A stretch of 39,518 nt of DNA from Bacillota bacterium. Lineage in GTDB: Bacteria; Bacillota; Clostridia; Lachnospirales; Lachnospiraceae. Shown piece after piece: positions 24,981 through 33,319 of the stretch (its first letter is position 1; each line of letters starts with the position of its first letter). The position numbers and the translations under genes were made by a program. The notes beneath the pieces were generated by a model. The model was not told the DNA's origin and ran no database searches. It worked only from the letters and a program-made list of their open reading frames with translations. The stretch is taken from NCBI GenBank assembly GCA_023421075.1, contig JAEZUM010000026.1:1-39518 (forward strand). Reading direction: 5' to 3'.

Positions 24981-26384
24981 ATGAGAATCTATAATACGTT
25001 AACCCAAAAGAAAGAAGAATTTATTCCTTTGGAGGAAGGAAAGGTTCGAATGTATGTCTGCGGACCTACGGTGTACAATTATATTCATATCGGCAACGCA
25101 AGACCGGCAATTGTATTCGATTCCTTTCGCAGATACCTGGAGTATCTTGGATACAAGGTGAATTTTGTGTCTAATTTCACAGATGTAGATGATAAGATTA
25201 TTAAGAAAGCAAATGAAGAGGGCGTTTCAGCAACCGAGATTTCAGAGCGTTATATCAAGGAGTTTCGCACGGATATGGAGGCTCTGAATGTCAGAGAAGC
25301 AACCATTCACCCGAAGGCAACGGAAGAAATCGAAGGAATGGTAGAGATGATCAGTGATCTGATTAAGAAAGGCCATGCTTATGAGAAGAACGGCACGGTT
25401 TATTTTAAGACGAGAAGCTTTGAAGAATATGGAAAGCTTTCAAAGAAGAAGATTGATGATCTTGAGGCGGGTGCACGCATAGCAGTCAGCGATGAGAAGG
25501 AAGATCCCATGGACTTTGTTCTCTGGAAGCCGAAGAAGGAAGGTGAGCCTTCCTGGCCGTCTCCCTGGAGTGATGGAAGACCGGGTTGGCATATCGAGTG
25601 CTCCGTTATGAGTAGAAAATATCTTGGGGAACAGATCGATATTCATGCAGGCGGGGAAGATCTGGTATTTCCTCATCATGAGAATGAGATCGCACAGAGT
25701 GAGGCTTGTAATGAAAAGGAGTTTGCGAGATATTGGATGCATAATGCCTTCTTAAATATTGATAACAAGAAAATGTCTAAATCGGAAGGAAACTTCTTCA
25801 CAGTACGTGAGATCTGCGAACAGTATGATCCTCAGGTGGTTCGATTCTTTATGCTGAACTCTCATTACCGCAGTCCGCTTAATTTCAGCAAGGATCTGAT
25901 GGAGTCCGCGAAGAACTCCCTAACAAGAATTCTGACCGCAATCGGACAGCTGGAATTTCTCCTATCCTCAGATGCTTTGTTAGGTGGGGAAGTGACTGAG
26001 GCTGAGACAAAATTACTGAACGAAGCCGATGGCTTGCATGCTAAGTACAAGGCTGCACTGGACGATGATTTTAATACCGCTGATGCAATAGCAGCAATCT
26101 TCGAATTGGTAAAGCTGGCGAATACCAATTGCAATAAGGAAAGCACAAAAGAATTTGTTCAATCCATCCATGATCTGATCGTTAAGCTGTGCGATATACT
26201 TGGTATCAGTACCAAGAAGGAAGAGGAAATGCTGGATGAGGATATTGAGAGACTGATCGAAGAGCGTCAGGCAGCAAGAAAGAACAAGAACTTTGCCAGA
26301 TCGGATGAAATCAGGAATCTTTTATTGGAAAAGGGTATCCTGCTTGAGGATACCAGAGAAGGAGTAAGATGGAAAAGGAGTTAA
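24981..26384 (+). CDS. cysS: Cysteinyl-tRNA synthetase
   Basis: The 467-residue class I synthetase charges tRNA-Cys. The HIGH motif is HIGN at 36-39, C27 is the first zinc ligand (YVCGPTVYN), and further ligands are in WHIECSVM and HAGGEDLVFPHHENE. The KMSKS motif, in NKKMSKSEGN, lies near residue 265. The C-terminal anticodon-binding helices end normally. AGGAGG lies 8 nt before the ATG. It follows cysE by 94 bp in the same T-box controlled unit, so cysteine synthesis and charging respond together to uncharged tRNA-Cys. Its last codons overlap mrnC. Confidence 0.97.
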   Translation: MRIYNTLTQKKEEFIPLEEGKVRMYVCGPTVYNYIHIGNARPAIVFDSFRRYLEYLGYKVNFVSNFTDVDDKIIKKANEEGVSATEISERYIKEFRTDMEALNVREATIHPKATEEIEGMVEMISDLIKKGHAYEKNGTVYFKTRSFEEYGKLSKKKIDDLEAGARIAVSDEKEDPMDFVLWKPKKEGEPSWPSPWSDGRPGWHIECSVMSRKYLGEQIDIHAGGEDLVFPHHENEIAQSEACNEKEFARYWMHNAFLNIDNKKMSKSEGNFFTVREICEQYDPQVVRFFMLNSHYRSPLNFSKDLMESAKNSLTRILTAIGQLEFLLSSDALLGGEVTEAETKLLNEADGLHAKYKAALDDDFNTADAIAAIFELVKLANTNCNKESTKEFVQSIHDLIVKLCDILGISTKKEEEMLDEDIERLIEERQAARKNKNFARSDEIRNLLLEKGILLEDTREGVRWKRS

Positions 26385-26833
26385 CCAATCATAGTATGCC
26401 GGAGTTCGGGATCGCAAGCTTCATCAAGAGTAGTCTTAAGCTTCCCGACACCGATATTAAGACCTATTCTCCTCTGACACTTGCTTTCATCGGTGATTCT
26501 ATCTTTGACCTGATTATCCGAACCTGTGTCGTAGAGAGTGGAAATGCACCGGTCAATAAGCTTCATAAACGTTGCTCAGTATTAGTACAAGCTTCTGCTC
26601 AAGCGGATCTCTATCATATGATAAAAGATCAACTTACCGAGGAGGAGAGTGCTGTATTCAAGCGGGGACGTAATGCCAAGTCCTTTACCTCGGCTAAGAA
26701 TGCAGGTGTTGTAGAATATCGAACAGCGACCGGACTGGAAGCCTTGATGGGATACCTGTACCTGACAGATCGGATGACTCGTCTCTTGGAGCTGATTGAA
26801 CCACAAATTAACAAAATGGTAAGTATTTTGTAA
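26369..26833 (+). CDS. mrnC: Mini-ribonuclease III
   Basis: The 154-residue protein is an RNase III catalytic domain without the double-stranded RNA-binding domain. It matures 23S rRNA in Firmicutes. The catalytic acidic motif is in LAFIGDSIFDLIIR (D43, D47 region), with KRGRNAKS and the second acidic stretch YRTATGLEALMGYLYL. The ATG at 26369 lies 16 bp inside cysS and has AAGGAG 4-5 nt upstream, so translation is probably coupled; a later in-frame ATG at 26396 is possible. Placement after cysS is conserved in many Firmicutes. In this operon it should also respond to the cysteine T-box. Confidence 0.95.
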   Translation: MEKELTNHSMPEFGIASFIKSSLKLPDTDIKTYSPLTLAFIGDSIFDLIIRTCVVESGNAPVNKLHKRCSVLVQASAQADLYHMIKDQLTEEESAVFKRGRNAKSFTSAKNAGVVEYRTATGLEALMGYLYLTDRMTRLLELIEPQINKMVSIL

Positions 26834-26936
26834 GAAATCTGCCACCAAATTGACTTATTAGCCTCCTAGAATACAACTAGGATGTGAAACACTGGCAATG
26901 GAGACTAAATTTAGTAAATTAATTTCTTTAGAATAG

Positions 26937-27035
26937 AAAGTCGGGAGAAGAATATCAACCCTGTCAAGTTTTCATGCATCCTTAGCTTCATCACCTTGAA
27001 AACTTCCAGGATTATGATAGGCTTCTCCCGACTTT
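26937..27035 (+). ncRNA. Long near-continuous hairpin (about 100 nt), operon terminator or sRNA
   Basis: Paired segments are 26937-26950/27022-27035 (14 bp), 26953-26957/27015-27019 (5 bp), 26960-26963/27007-27010 (4 bp) and 26966-26973/26998-27005 (8 bp), with only small bulges and a 24-nt loop. A short T run ends the right arm (27033-27036). It lies in the 281-bp gap between mrnC and the nucleotidase gene. It is longer than a normal terminator and could be a stable RNA in its own right. Confidence 0.5.
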
Positions 27036-27114
27036 TATGAATGATGGTAAGAGGTCTCTTCACTTCTTATTTTATTTGATATATAAGAAATTATTTTACG
27101 GGTAAGGAGAGTAC

Positions 27115-30100
27115 ATGAAAAAAACACGGATACGAAGACGGTTGAAATGGATTATGGCAGCGGCAGCTGCAATGATCAGCATCAGTAGTCTATGGAATAC
27201 GGGAGATACTGACGGACAACAAGCCATGGCAGCTGCAACACAAAAGGAGACAGTTAATCTTAGAATTATTGGTACAACGGATCTTCATGGACAGCTGAAC
27301 AGTAAGGATTACGAGCAGGGTGTAGACTACAGTAATGGTGGTCTTGCAAGGCTTTCTGACTTGATTAAGAAAACGAAAAGTGAGGTTCCGGCTGAAAGTA
27401 TTATTACTGTCGATGCCGGTGATACACTTTATGATTATACAACAGAGTACATATTTGCAGAGAACCAGGAGGAGATTCAGCCCATCTATAAGGCGATGTC
27501 TCAAATTGGATATGATGCAATTACACTTGGTAATCATGACTTTGATTATGGTTATGAATATATCCTGCGGCAACTGAATGGATCCGGTATGAGGGATAAA
27601 ACGGTCGTATCCAATGTAACCGATTCAAAAACCGGTCAATATCCTTTCTTGGAGAATATGCTGATTACCAGAACATTAACATCCTCTGCGGGAAATAAGA
27701 TTGAGGTACAGATCGGCATTATCGGACAGACGATTCCTGTTCTGACCGCGAAAACCCATAGCTATACCGGTATTCTCAAGACGGAGGATATGGTTGAGAA
27801 TGCAAAGCTTCAAGCGAAAAAGCTAAAGGGAATGGGTGCAGATGTAATCATCGCCCTTTCTCATACCGGAATCGGACCCGAGAAGCCGGAGCTAAATTTT
27901 AAAAATGTAGCCTATGCACTTACGAAGATTGAGGATATCGATGTTGTCGTGTGTGGTCATGAACATAATTTGTTCCCGACTACGGATATGACCTCGCCTT
28001 ATTTTCAGCTTCCGAATGTGGATCGAAAAACCTATCTCATGAATGGTAAAAATGTTATAATGGCTGGTAATAGAGGCAGTGCCCTCGGAGTAGTGGATCT
28101 GACCCTGAATGTATATAAGGGGATATATCGAATCTCTGCACGAAGCTCTGAGCTTCGTATGGTAACCGATAAGAACACAACCGAAAATAAAGCGATTGCT
28201 AACTCCTATGGAGCCTGGGAAGATAAACTATTAAATTATTCCACAGAGATTATCGCTAAGCTGAAGGATGGGGAGCTGATCCAGAATTTCTTCGGCATGA
28301 TTGGTGACAATGCAGCGATTCAATTACTGAATGACTCGAAGATCGATTATGCGCAGCGTTATGTACAGACAATCGGAGCACATTATCAGAAATATCCCAT
28401 CATTGCGGCGTCTACCTATATGGCCTACGGTGCGGTTAACGAAGCAGATTTTATCAATATCCACGATGATATAACCGAGTCGGATTTATCCTCTATTCAG
28501 CCATATAATAATTATATCTATTTATATACGATTAAGGGAAAACAATTGAAGGAGTGGCTGGAATGGTCTGCGAGTGCTTATGAGACCACAGCGAATGGCT
28601 CCAAGTGGACCAATGGGACCATGAGTGAGCTAATGAAGCAGAACGGCCTAAAATCTCTTCTTCGCGAAGACTGGCTGAATGACTGGAGTAATTTTTACAT
28701 ATTTGACGGAGTGGATTATGTGATTAATCCCTTTAGTGAACCCCGTTATGACCTGAGTGGCAATAAAATCAGTATGGGCGAGCGTATCACCAGTCTAACC
28801 TACAATGGGAAACAGGTTACCGATGATATGGTCTTCTTATTGGCAGTCAATAAGATAACACAACCTACTACGGCGAATAAAGGTGTTGAAAAGCAGGTGG
28901 TGCTGAATGGCTTCAACCGTACTCAGACCGTATTAAGTAAGTATATGAAGCAGCTGGTGGAGGATGGAACCATAGTTCCACAGTTGGATTATAATTGGAG
29001 AATTAGTATTTCCGAGGATAAGAATTTTATCGTTAAGGTACCAAGGATAGGCTCCGAGCTTTTTAAGAAGACCGCTTGGTACAAAAGCTATCTGAAGGAT
29101 ATTGATTTTTATAGTTATTTTACCGCTTCTTATCCTTCTGACAGTAAGGATACCGTAGCTCCGCATATCGTAGCTTCACCGGTAATCACAAGCGCGACTG
29201 CATCACCTTATAAGGTGGCAGTACAGGTAACGGATCGTTCTGAAGTCAAAATAGTAAAATATTTACCGGGTGCTCGGGAGTTAACGGATTTTACAAGCGG
29301 AAGAGGTATGTCATTGGAAACAGAGAATACCTTTACCGTATCTGAGAACGGCAAGTATACGATCTATGCGGAGGATGCTGAGGGTAATAAGAGAATCTAT
29401 ATTCTTGTTATTGAAAATTTCAGAGATGATTTATTGTCATCCCCGACGATTGATTCCTATACCAATCGTAAGACAAAGATCACCGGGCGTGGCGAGCCGA
29501 ATGCGACAATCGTATTTGAAGCATATACCGGAACCTATGAGAGTAAGATTACCAAAAGCGGAACCTTCTCCTATGCCTTGCCATCGCAACCTTCGGGAAC
29601 TGTCGTATCGGTATACCTAAAGAATGAAGCAAAGGGCTTGGTGAGTGCCAAGGTCAGCGTTCCAGTGAAAAGAACAGGGCCAAATCTACCCAGTGTTAAC
29701 CCTATCATTAATACCAATGGCTTCATTTCCGGAGATCTGGACGATGATGATGCATCCTTAATTGCGATCATTGGAGATACGGTATACGTTCCAGAGAACG
29801 GTGGGAAAGAGCTGTATCAGAAGAATATAGAGATCTATAATCCGAGTCTTAAGATTGTAGAGGTCGGCTTCGAGAAAGATTATGCCGGATATTTTATCCT
29901 ACTGGTTCCCCCGCAGGCAGGAGGAACCGATGTGACACTTTACAGTCTGGATCATTTATCCAGAAACAGTAGAGTAACCACCTCCAGGGTCGTAGAGGTT
30001 GGACCGAATGCTCCTGTAGTATATGAGATCAGTAATATAGAGAAAACACTTCGTGGTTATATACCCGCTTCCACACCGAAGGTATACGATGTTAACATAG

Positions 30101-31170
30101 CAATCGGAGAAACGAGCGAAACGGTGAAGACAGATGCGAAGGGATACTTTAGTTATTCACTTAGTAAGCAGCTGCATGCAACCGACATTATAAAGGTTAC
30201 GGCCTACGAGGCAAAGTATGGCTCAGCCAGAAGCAGTTATACGACAGAAGTGACCGTGAGTGATATTGAGAACTTCGTTCGAGAGAATTCCACCAGTCTT
30301 ACCATGAACCGATTGACGGATAAATCCTATATGATAAGCGGTACCTTTGCAGATAAGGGTACTGTCTATATAGCTATTTCCAAAGGTTCCGGAAAAACCT
30401 TTAAGAATACACTGTATACCGTGGAAACGGATGAGTTTGGTAAATATAAGTACCGTCTTGCCGGGAAGCTGGATGCAGGAGACGTTGTCTATGTCTTAAT
30501 ACGCTTTGATAATGGTAAGATCTATATGGCTAATAAGACGGAGGTGCTCGCCGGAAAACCTGACATGCCTACCTTGGTGAAGGAAATTACCAATACGGAT
30601 AAGAAGGTACAGTTTGTTGCCAAGAAGGGATCGGAAATAATTCTGACCATTGGAGAAACTGAATATCGTGCTACAACACCGGAATACGATGACGTGAATA
30701 ACCGATATCTATATACCATCGAAATTGATCGGATTGCTTCCGGCACGGTAGTAAAAGCAATTGCTACGAATGCTGCCGGGACCAGTGAGACGATGACATC
30801 GGTTGTCGTGAAAACAGCTCCGGATCAGCCCAAGGTCAATGATGTCAAGGCAGGTGCGACTAAGATAACCGGAAAGGTTGAGCTTCTTGATTATGTTGTG
30901 CCCACAAAGACGGAGACAGCAGATTCAAGTAATACTGGTGTTGAGAAAGAGGAAGAGATTCCGGAGCGCTTTAAAGATGCTCCGGAAAAGGTAGCCAAGA
31001 CGCAGACTCGTATCTATGCTCAGATCGGTAAAAAGTACTATGAAGGGGAAATTACCAATACCGGTAAGTTCACAATCAAAATACCTGCTCAGAAGGCCGG
31101 AACCGAGATTATTCTCTTTGCGATGAATAAAGCAGGAAAGGGACCGCAGATAAAAGTATCCGTAAAATAA
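27115..31170 (+). CDS. Very large secreted nucleotidase/cyclic phosphodiesterase with Ig-like repeats
   Basis: This 1351-residue protein has an export signal (MKKTRIRRRLKW, then an alanine-rich core, cleavage near AMA at about 38-40). A metallophosphoesterase domain follows with metal ligands D56/H58 (TTDLHG), DAGDTLYDY, GNHDFDYG (N140-H141) and CGHEH near 281. A 5'-nucleotidase C-terminal domain spans about 350-640. This is the architecture of CpdB-like 2',3'-cyclic nucleotide phosphodiesterase/3'-nucleotidase. Residues from about 680 to the end form several beta-sandwich repeats resembling bacterial Ig domains (for example ITGRGEPNATIVF), perhaps six or seven. No LPxTG, SLH or C-terminal membrane helix is visible, so attachment is unclear. 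AAGGAG lies 5 nt before the ATG. Confidence 0.9.
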   Translation: MKKTRIRRRLKWIMAAAAAMISISSLWNTGDTDGQQAMAAATQKETVNLRIIGTTDLHGQLNSKDYEQGVDYSNGGLARLSDLIKKTKSEVPAESIITVDAGDTLYDYTTEYIFAENQEEIQPIYKAMSQIGYDAITLGNHDFDYGYEYILRQLNGSGMRDKTVVSNVTDSKTGQYPFLENMLITRTLTSSAGNKIEVQIGIIGQTIPVLTAKTHSYTGILKTEDMVENAKLQAKKLKGMGADVIIALSHTGIGPEKPELNFKNVAYALTKIEDIDVVVCGHEHNLFPTTDMTSPYFQLPNVDRKTYLMNGKNVIMAGNRGSALGVVDLTLNVYKGIYRISARSSELRMVTDKNTTENKAIANSYGAWEDKLLNYSTEIIAKLKDGELIQNFFGMIGDNAAIQLLNDSKIDYAQRYVQTIGAHYQKYPIIAASTYMAYGAVNEADFINIHDDITESDLSSIQPYNNYIYLYTIKGKQLKEWLEWSASAYETTANGSKWTNGTMSELMKQNGLKSLLREDWLNDWSNFYIFDGVDYVINPFSEPRYDLSGNKISMGERITSLTYNGKQVTDDMVFLLAVNKITQPTTANKGVEKQVVLNGFNRTQTVLSKYMKQLVEDGTIVPQLDYNWRISISEDKNFIVKVPRIGSELFKKTAWYKSYLKDIDFYSYFTASYPSDSKDTVAPHIVASPVITSATASPYKVAVQVTDRSEVKIVKYLPGARELTDFTSGRGMSLETENTFTVSENGKYTIYAEDAEGNKRIYILVIENFRDDLLSSPTIDSYTNRKTKITGRGEPNATIVFEAYTGTYESKITKSGTFSYALPSQPSGTVVSVYLKNEAKGLVSAKVSVPVKRTGPNLPSVNPIINTNGFISGDLDDDDASLIAIIGDTVYVPENGGKELYQKNIEIYNPSLKIVEVGFEKDYAGYFILLVPPQAGGTDVTLYSLDHLSRNSRVTTSRVVEVGPNAPVVYEISNIEKTLRGYIPASTPKVYDVNIAIGETSETVKTDAKGYFSYSLSKQLHATDIIKVTAYEAKYGSARSSYTTEVTVSDIENFVRENSTSLTMNRLTDKSYMISGTFADKGTVYIAISKGSGKTFKNTLYTVETDEFGKYKYRLAGKLDAGDVVYVLIRFDNGKIYMANKTEVLAGKPDMPTLVKEITNTDKKVQFVAKKGSEIILTIGETEYRATTPEYDDVNNRYLYTIEIDRIASGTVVKAIATNAAGTSETMTSVVVKTAPDQPKVNDVKAGATKITGKVELLDYVVPTKTETADSSNTGVEKEEEIPERFKDAPEKVAKTQTRIYAQIGKKYYEGEITNTGKFTIKIPAQKAGTEIILFAMNKAGKGPQIKVSVK

Positions 31171-31207
31171 TTTTATCTGGAAATAGCAGGGAAACAATGA
31201 TAAAATA

Positions 31208-31251
31208 AGGCTGTATGATATTACACTATGTAATATGATACAGCCTCTTTT
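31208..31251 (+). terminator. Terminator of the nucleotidase gene
   Basis: AGGCTGTAT (31208-31216) pairs with ATACAGCCT (31238-31246), and ATATTAC (31218-31224) with GTAATAT (31230-31236), with a single G/G mismatch between. CTTTT follows. Confidence 0.85.
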
Positions 31252-31407
31252 AATACAAGATTCACAAAATATCTGCGAAGCTGATATTTTTGATTATAAG
31301 AGTTACATAATAAAATTTTGAAATAATTGGAACGATAATAAGAGAAACCGCGTCTAATTAGCAGAAAGAAAAATAAACCTGTGTATCAGGTAGAGGAGGA
31401 TAGTAGA

Positions 31408-32421
31408 ATGAAAAAGAGGAGATTTTTAGTCTTAGTAAGTGTTGTTATGATCATGACGATGGTATTCGCAGCCTGCGCCAAAAAAGCGGAAGACAAATCA
31501 ACTGCTTATGATAGGGACAATATGTCCTATGATATGGCTGGCACCACAGCGGAGGAGACAGCAGAAGCGCCGGCAGTAGCTCCTGCAGAAGCAAAAGGAG
31601 AAGTTCAATATGGTTCGACAGGATCCATTAAGAACAATTCGGCGATTACTATCGAAGACTCGGCTGCACTAACCTCACAGGATAAGATCATCCGTACCTT
31701 CTATATGGATGTGGAGACCCAGGAATTTGATGCGTTGATTACAAAGCTGGATTCAGAGATGGGGCGTTTGAACGGCTATGTGGAGACCTCCAAGATCAGC
31801 GGTCGTAGCTTCAATAACAGGAACGGAGCCAGGTTTGCAAGTATTACGGCAAGAATTCCCAGAGACAAGGTGGATGAGTTTGTTAACGCGGTAGGGGAGA
31901 GTGCCAATGTAATCAACAAACAGGAATCTACGGAAAATGTAACACTGCAATATGCCGATATTGAGAGTCGCAAGAAATCACTCCAAATCGAGCAGGATCG
32001 TTTGTTTGCATTGCTGGAAAAGGCAGATACTCTGGATAGTATCGTTACCTTGGAGAGTCGATTAAGTGAAATACGCTATCAATTGCAGAATTACGAAACA
32101 ACACTTCGTACTTATGATAATAAGGTGGAGTATAGTACCGTAACCTTAAGCATCCAGGAGGTAGAGAAGCTGTCTCCAACCGTAGAAATCAAGCAAAGCG
32201 TAGGAACAAGAATTAAGAATGGTTTTAGCGATACGATGTATAACATTAGTGAAGGATTACAGAACTTCTTGGTATGGTTCATCGTTAATCTGCCATACTT
32301 ACTCATCTGGGCGGTTATAATTGCGATCATTACTATCATAATACGCAAAGTCATAAAGAAGAAGATGGGAGAAGAGCTTCCGAAGAATCCTCCGAACCCC
32401 CCTGTACCTCCAATGAATTAG
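31408..32421 (+). CDS. DUF4349 domain lipoprotein
   Basis: The 337-residue protein has a lipoprotein signal with VFAAC at about residues 18-22, a low-complexity acidic and alanine-rich linker, and the DUF4349 region (about 95-290). The latter has RTFYMDVETQEFDALITKLD, a coiled segment with VTLQYADIESRKKSL, and VEYSTVTLSIQEVE. A C-terminal transmembrane helix (about 293-320, LPYLLIWAVIIAIITIIIRK) and a proline-rich tail PKNPPNPPVPP follow. It would be anchored at both ends in the membrane with the domain outside. The ATG at 31408 follows GAGGAGG; an earlier in-frame start is less likely. The family's function is unknown. Confidence 0.9.
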   Translation: MKKRRFLVLVSVVMIMTMVFAACAKKAEDKSTAYDRDNMSYDMAGTTAEETAEAPAVAPAEAKGEVQYGSTGSIKNNSAITIEDSAALTSQDKIIRTFYMDVETQEFDALITKLDSEMGRLNGYVETSKISGRSFNNRNGARFASITARIPRDKVDEFVNAVGESANVINKQESTENVTLQYADIESRKKSLQIEQDRLFALLEKADTLDSIVTLESRLSEIRYQLQNYETTLRTYDNKVEYSTVTLSIQEVEKLSPTVEIKQSVGTRIKNGFSDTMYNISEGLQNFLVWFIVNLPYLLIWAVIIAIITIIIRKVIKKKMGEELPKNPPNPPVPPMN

Positions 32422-32453
32422 AACATCCGGATATTAATATTGAAGAATAGTAT

Positions 32454-32497
32454 GGGTTGTCGTGAAGACTCTAGCAAGGGTTTACGGCAACCCTTTT
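32454..32497 (+). terminator. Terminator after the DUF4349 gene, with two alternative stems
   Basis: GGGTTGTCGT (32454-32463) can pair with ACGGCAACCC (32484-32493), one G-U, followed by TTTT. Alternatively AAGGGTT (32476-32482) pairs with AACCCTT (32489-32495). The two stems share the right arm and exclude each other. Most likely a terminator; the alternative pairing may be chance. Confidence 0.65.
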
Positions 32498-32663
32498 CGT
32501 ATTATAGCACCAAGCGAAGGCCGGAGGAGAATTGTCGTGACCACTATACAGTTGAACCGAAATGGAATATAATACTCCTTAGGAATTTATCCTGGAGATG
32601 GCAGACAAACAATCCACAGGGTTATACGACATAGGTTATTACAATAGGTGGGGGTTCATTATA

Positions 32664-33269
32664 ATGGCATATCTGGTTCACACGATCAATACATTGGAGG
32701 AACTGGAGCGGTGCGTGGTTTTTCCGATTGATCAGTATCGATGGGTGGAAGGTTATCAGCCAAAGGCCTTTGGACGGATGGGCTTCCTTCGTGAGTTTGG
32801 ACTAGTCATTTCGATGACAGCAATGGAAGGTAATCCGCTTACAACCTATACGGAGGATGGTGATCCGGTTTATCGTGACAGTGCTCTGGAGGCATTTTTC
32901 AACTTTACACCGGAGAGTGAGCATCCCTTTTATATCAACTTTGAGATGAACTCCAATGGAGCAATGCTTAACGAAATCGGCATGGTTGGAGATAGAAAGA
33001 GCGTATTTAAGACTGTCCCCTGGCGAGCAAGCTGTAAAGCAGAGCGTAGGGCTGATTCTTGGTCGGTGTTACTTGAGATACCGATGGAGATGATTTGTAA
33101 GATATTTGACATTGAACCTTTTCAAGCAGGGGACCAATTTACCTGTAATTTTTATAAAATATGCGGTAGCAGCGATGGCGAGCATTATGCCAGCTATGCA
33201 CCGATCATCAGTGAGAATCCGAATTTTCATTTGCCACATTTTTTTGAGACTGCTATTATCACAGAATAG
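32664..33269 (+). CDS. CBM9-like carbohydrate-binding domain protein
   Basis: The 201-residue protein resembles the stand-alone CBM9-like family. It shows the acceptor segment RDSALEAFFNFTPE, HPFYINFEMNSNGAMLNEIG, and the later WSVLLEIPMEMICKIF and FTCNFYKICGSSDGEHYASYAPI. Canonical CBM9 modules bind the reducing ends of sugars as part of secreted xylanases. This one has no signal peptide and no catalytic domain, so it may be cytoplasmic and of a different role. The ATG at 32664 has GGTGGGGG 9 nt upstream; an in-frame start 22 codons earlier has no ribosome site. The gene is followed within 51 bp by the polymerase gene, probably co-transcribed. Confidence 0.75.
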   Translation: MAYLVHTINTLEELERCVVFPIDQYRWVEGYQPKAFGRMGFLREFGLVISMTAMEGNPLTTYTEDGDPVYRDSALEAFFNFTPESEHPFYINFEMNSNGAMLNEIGMVGDRKSVFKTVPWRASCKAERRADSWSVLLEIPMEMICKIFDIEPFQAGDQFTCNFYKICGSSDGEHYASYAPIISENPNFHLPHFFETAIITE

Positions 33270-33319
33270 AAAGGTTAAAGCAGTGATTCTCTATTTTATT
33301 CGGATAAGGAGGTGTGGAT

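Noticed and set aside
32440..32634. 64-codon frame between the DUF4349 gene and the CBM9-like gene
   Set aside because: It starts with TTG without a ribosome site, crosses a terminator hairpin and has no recognisable composition.
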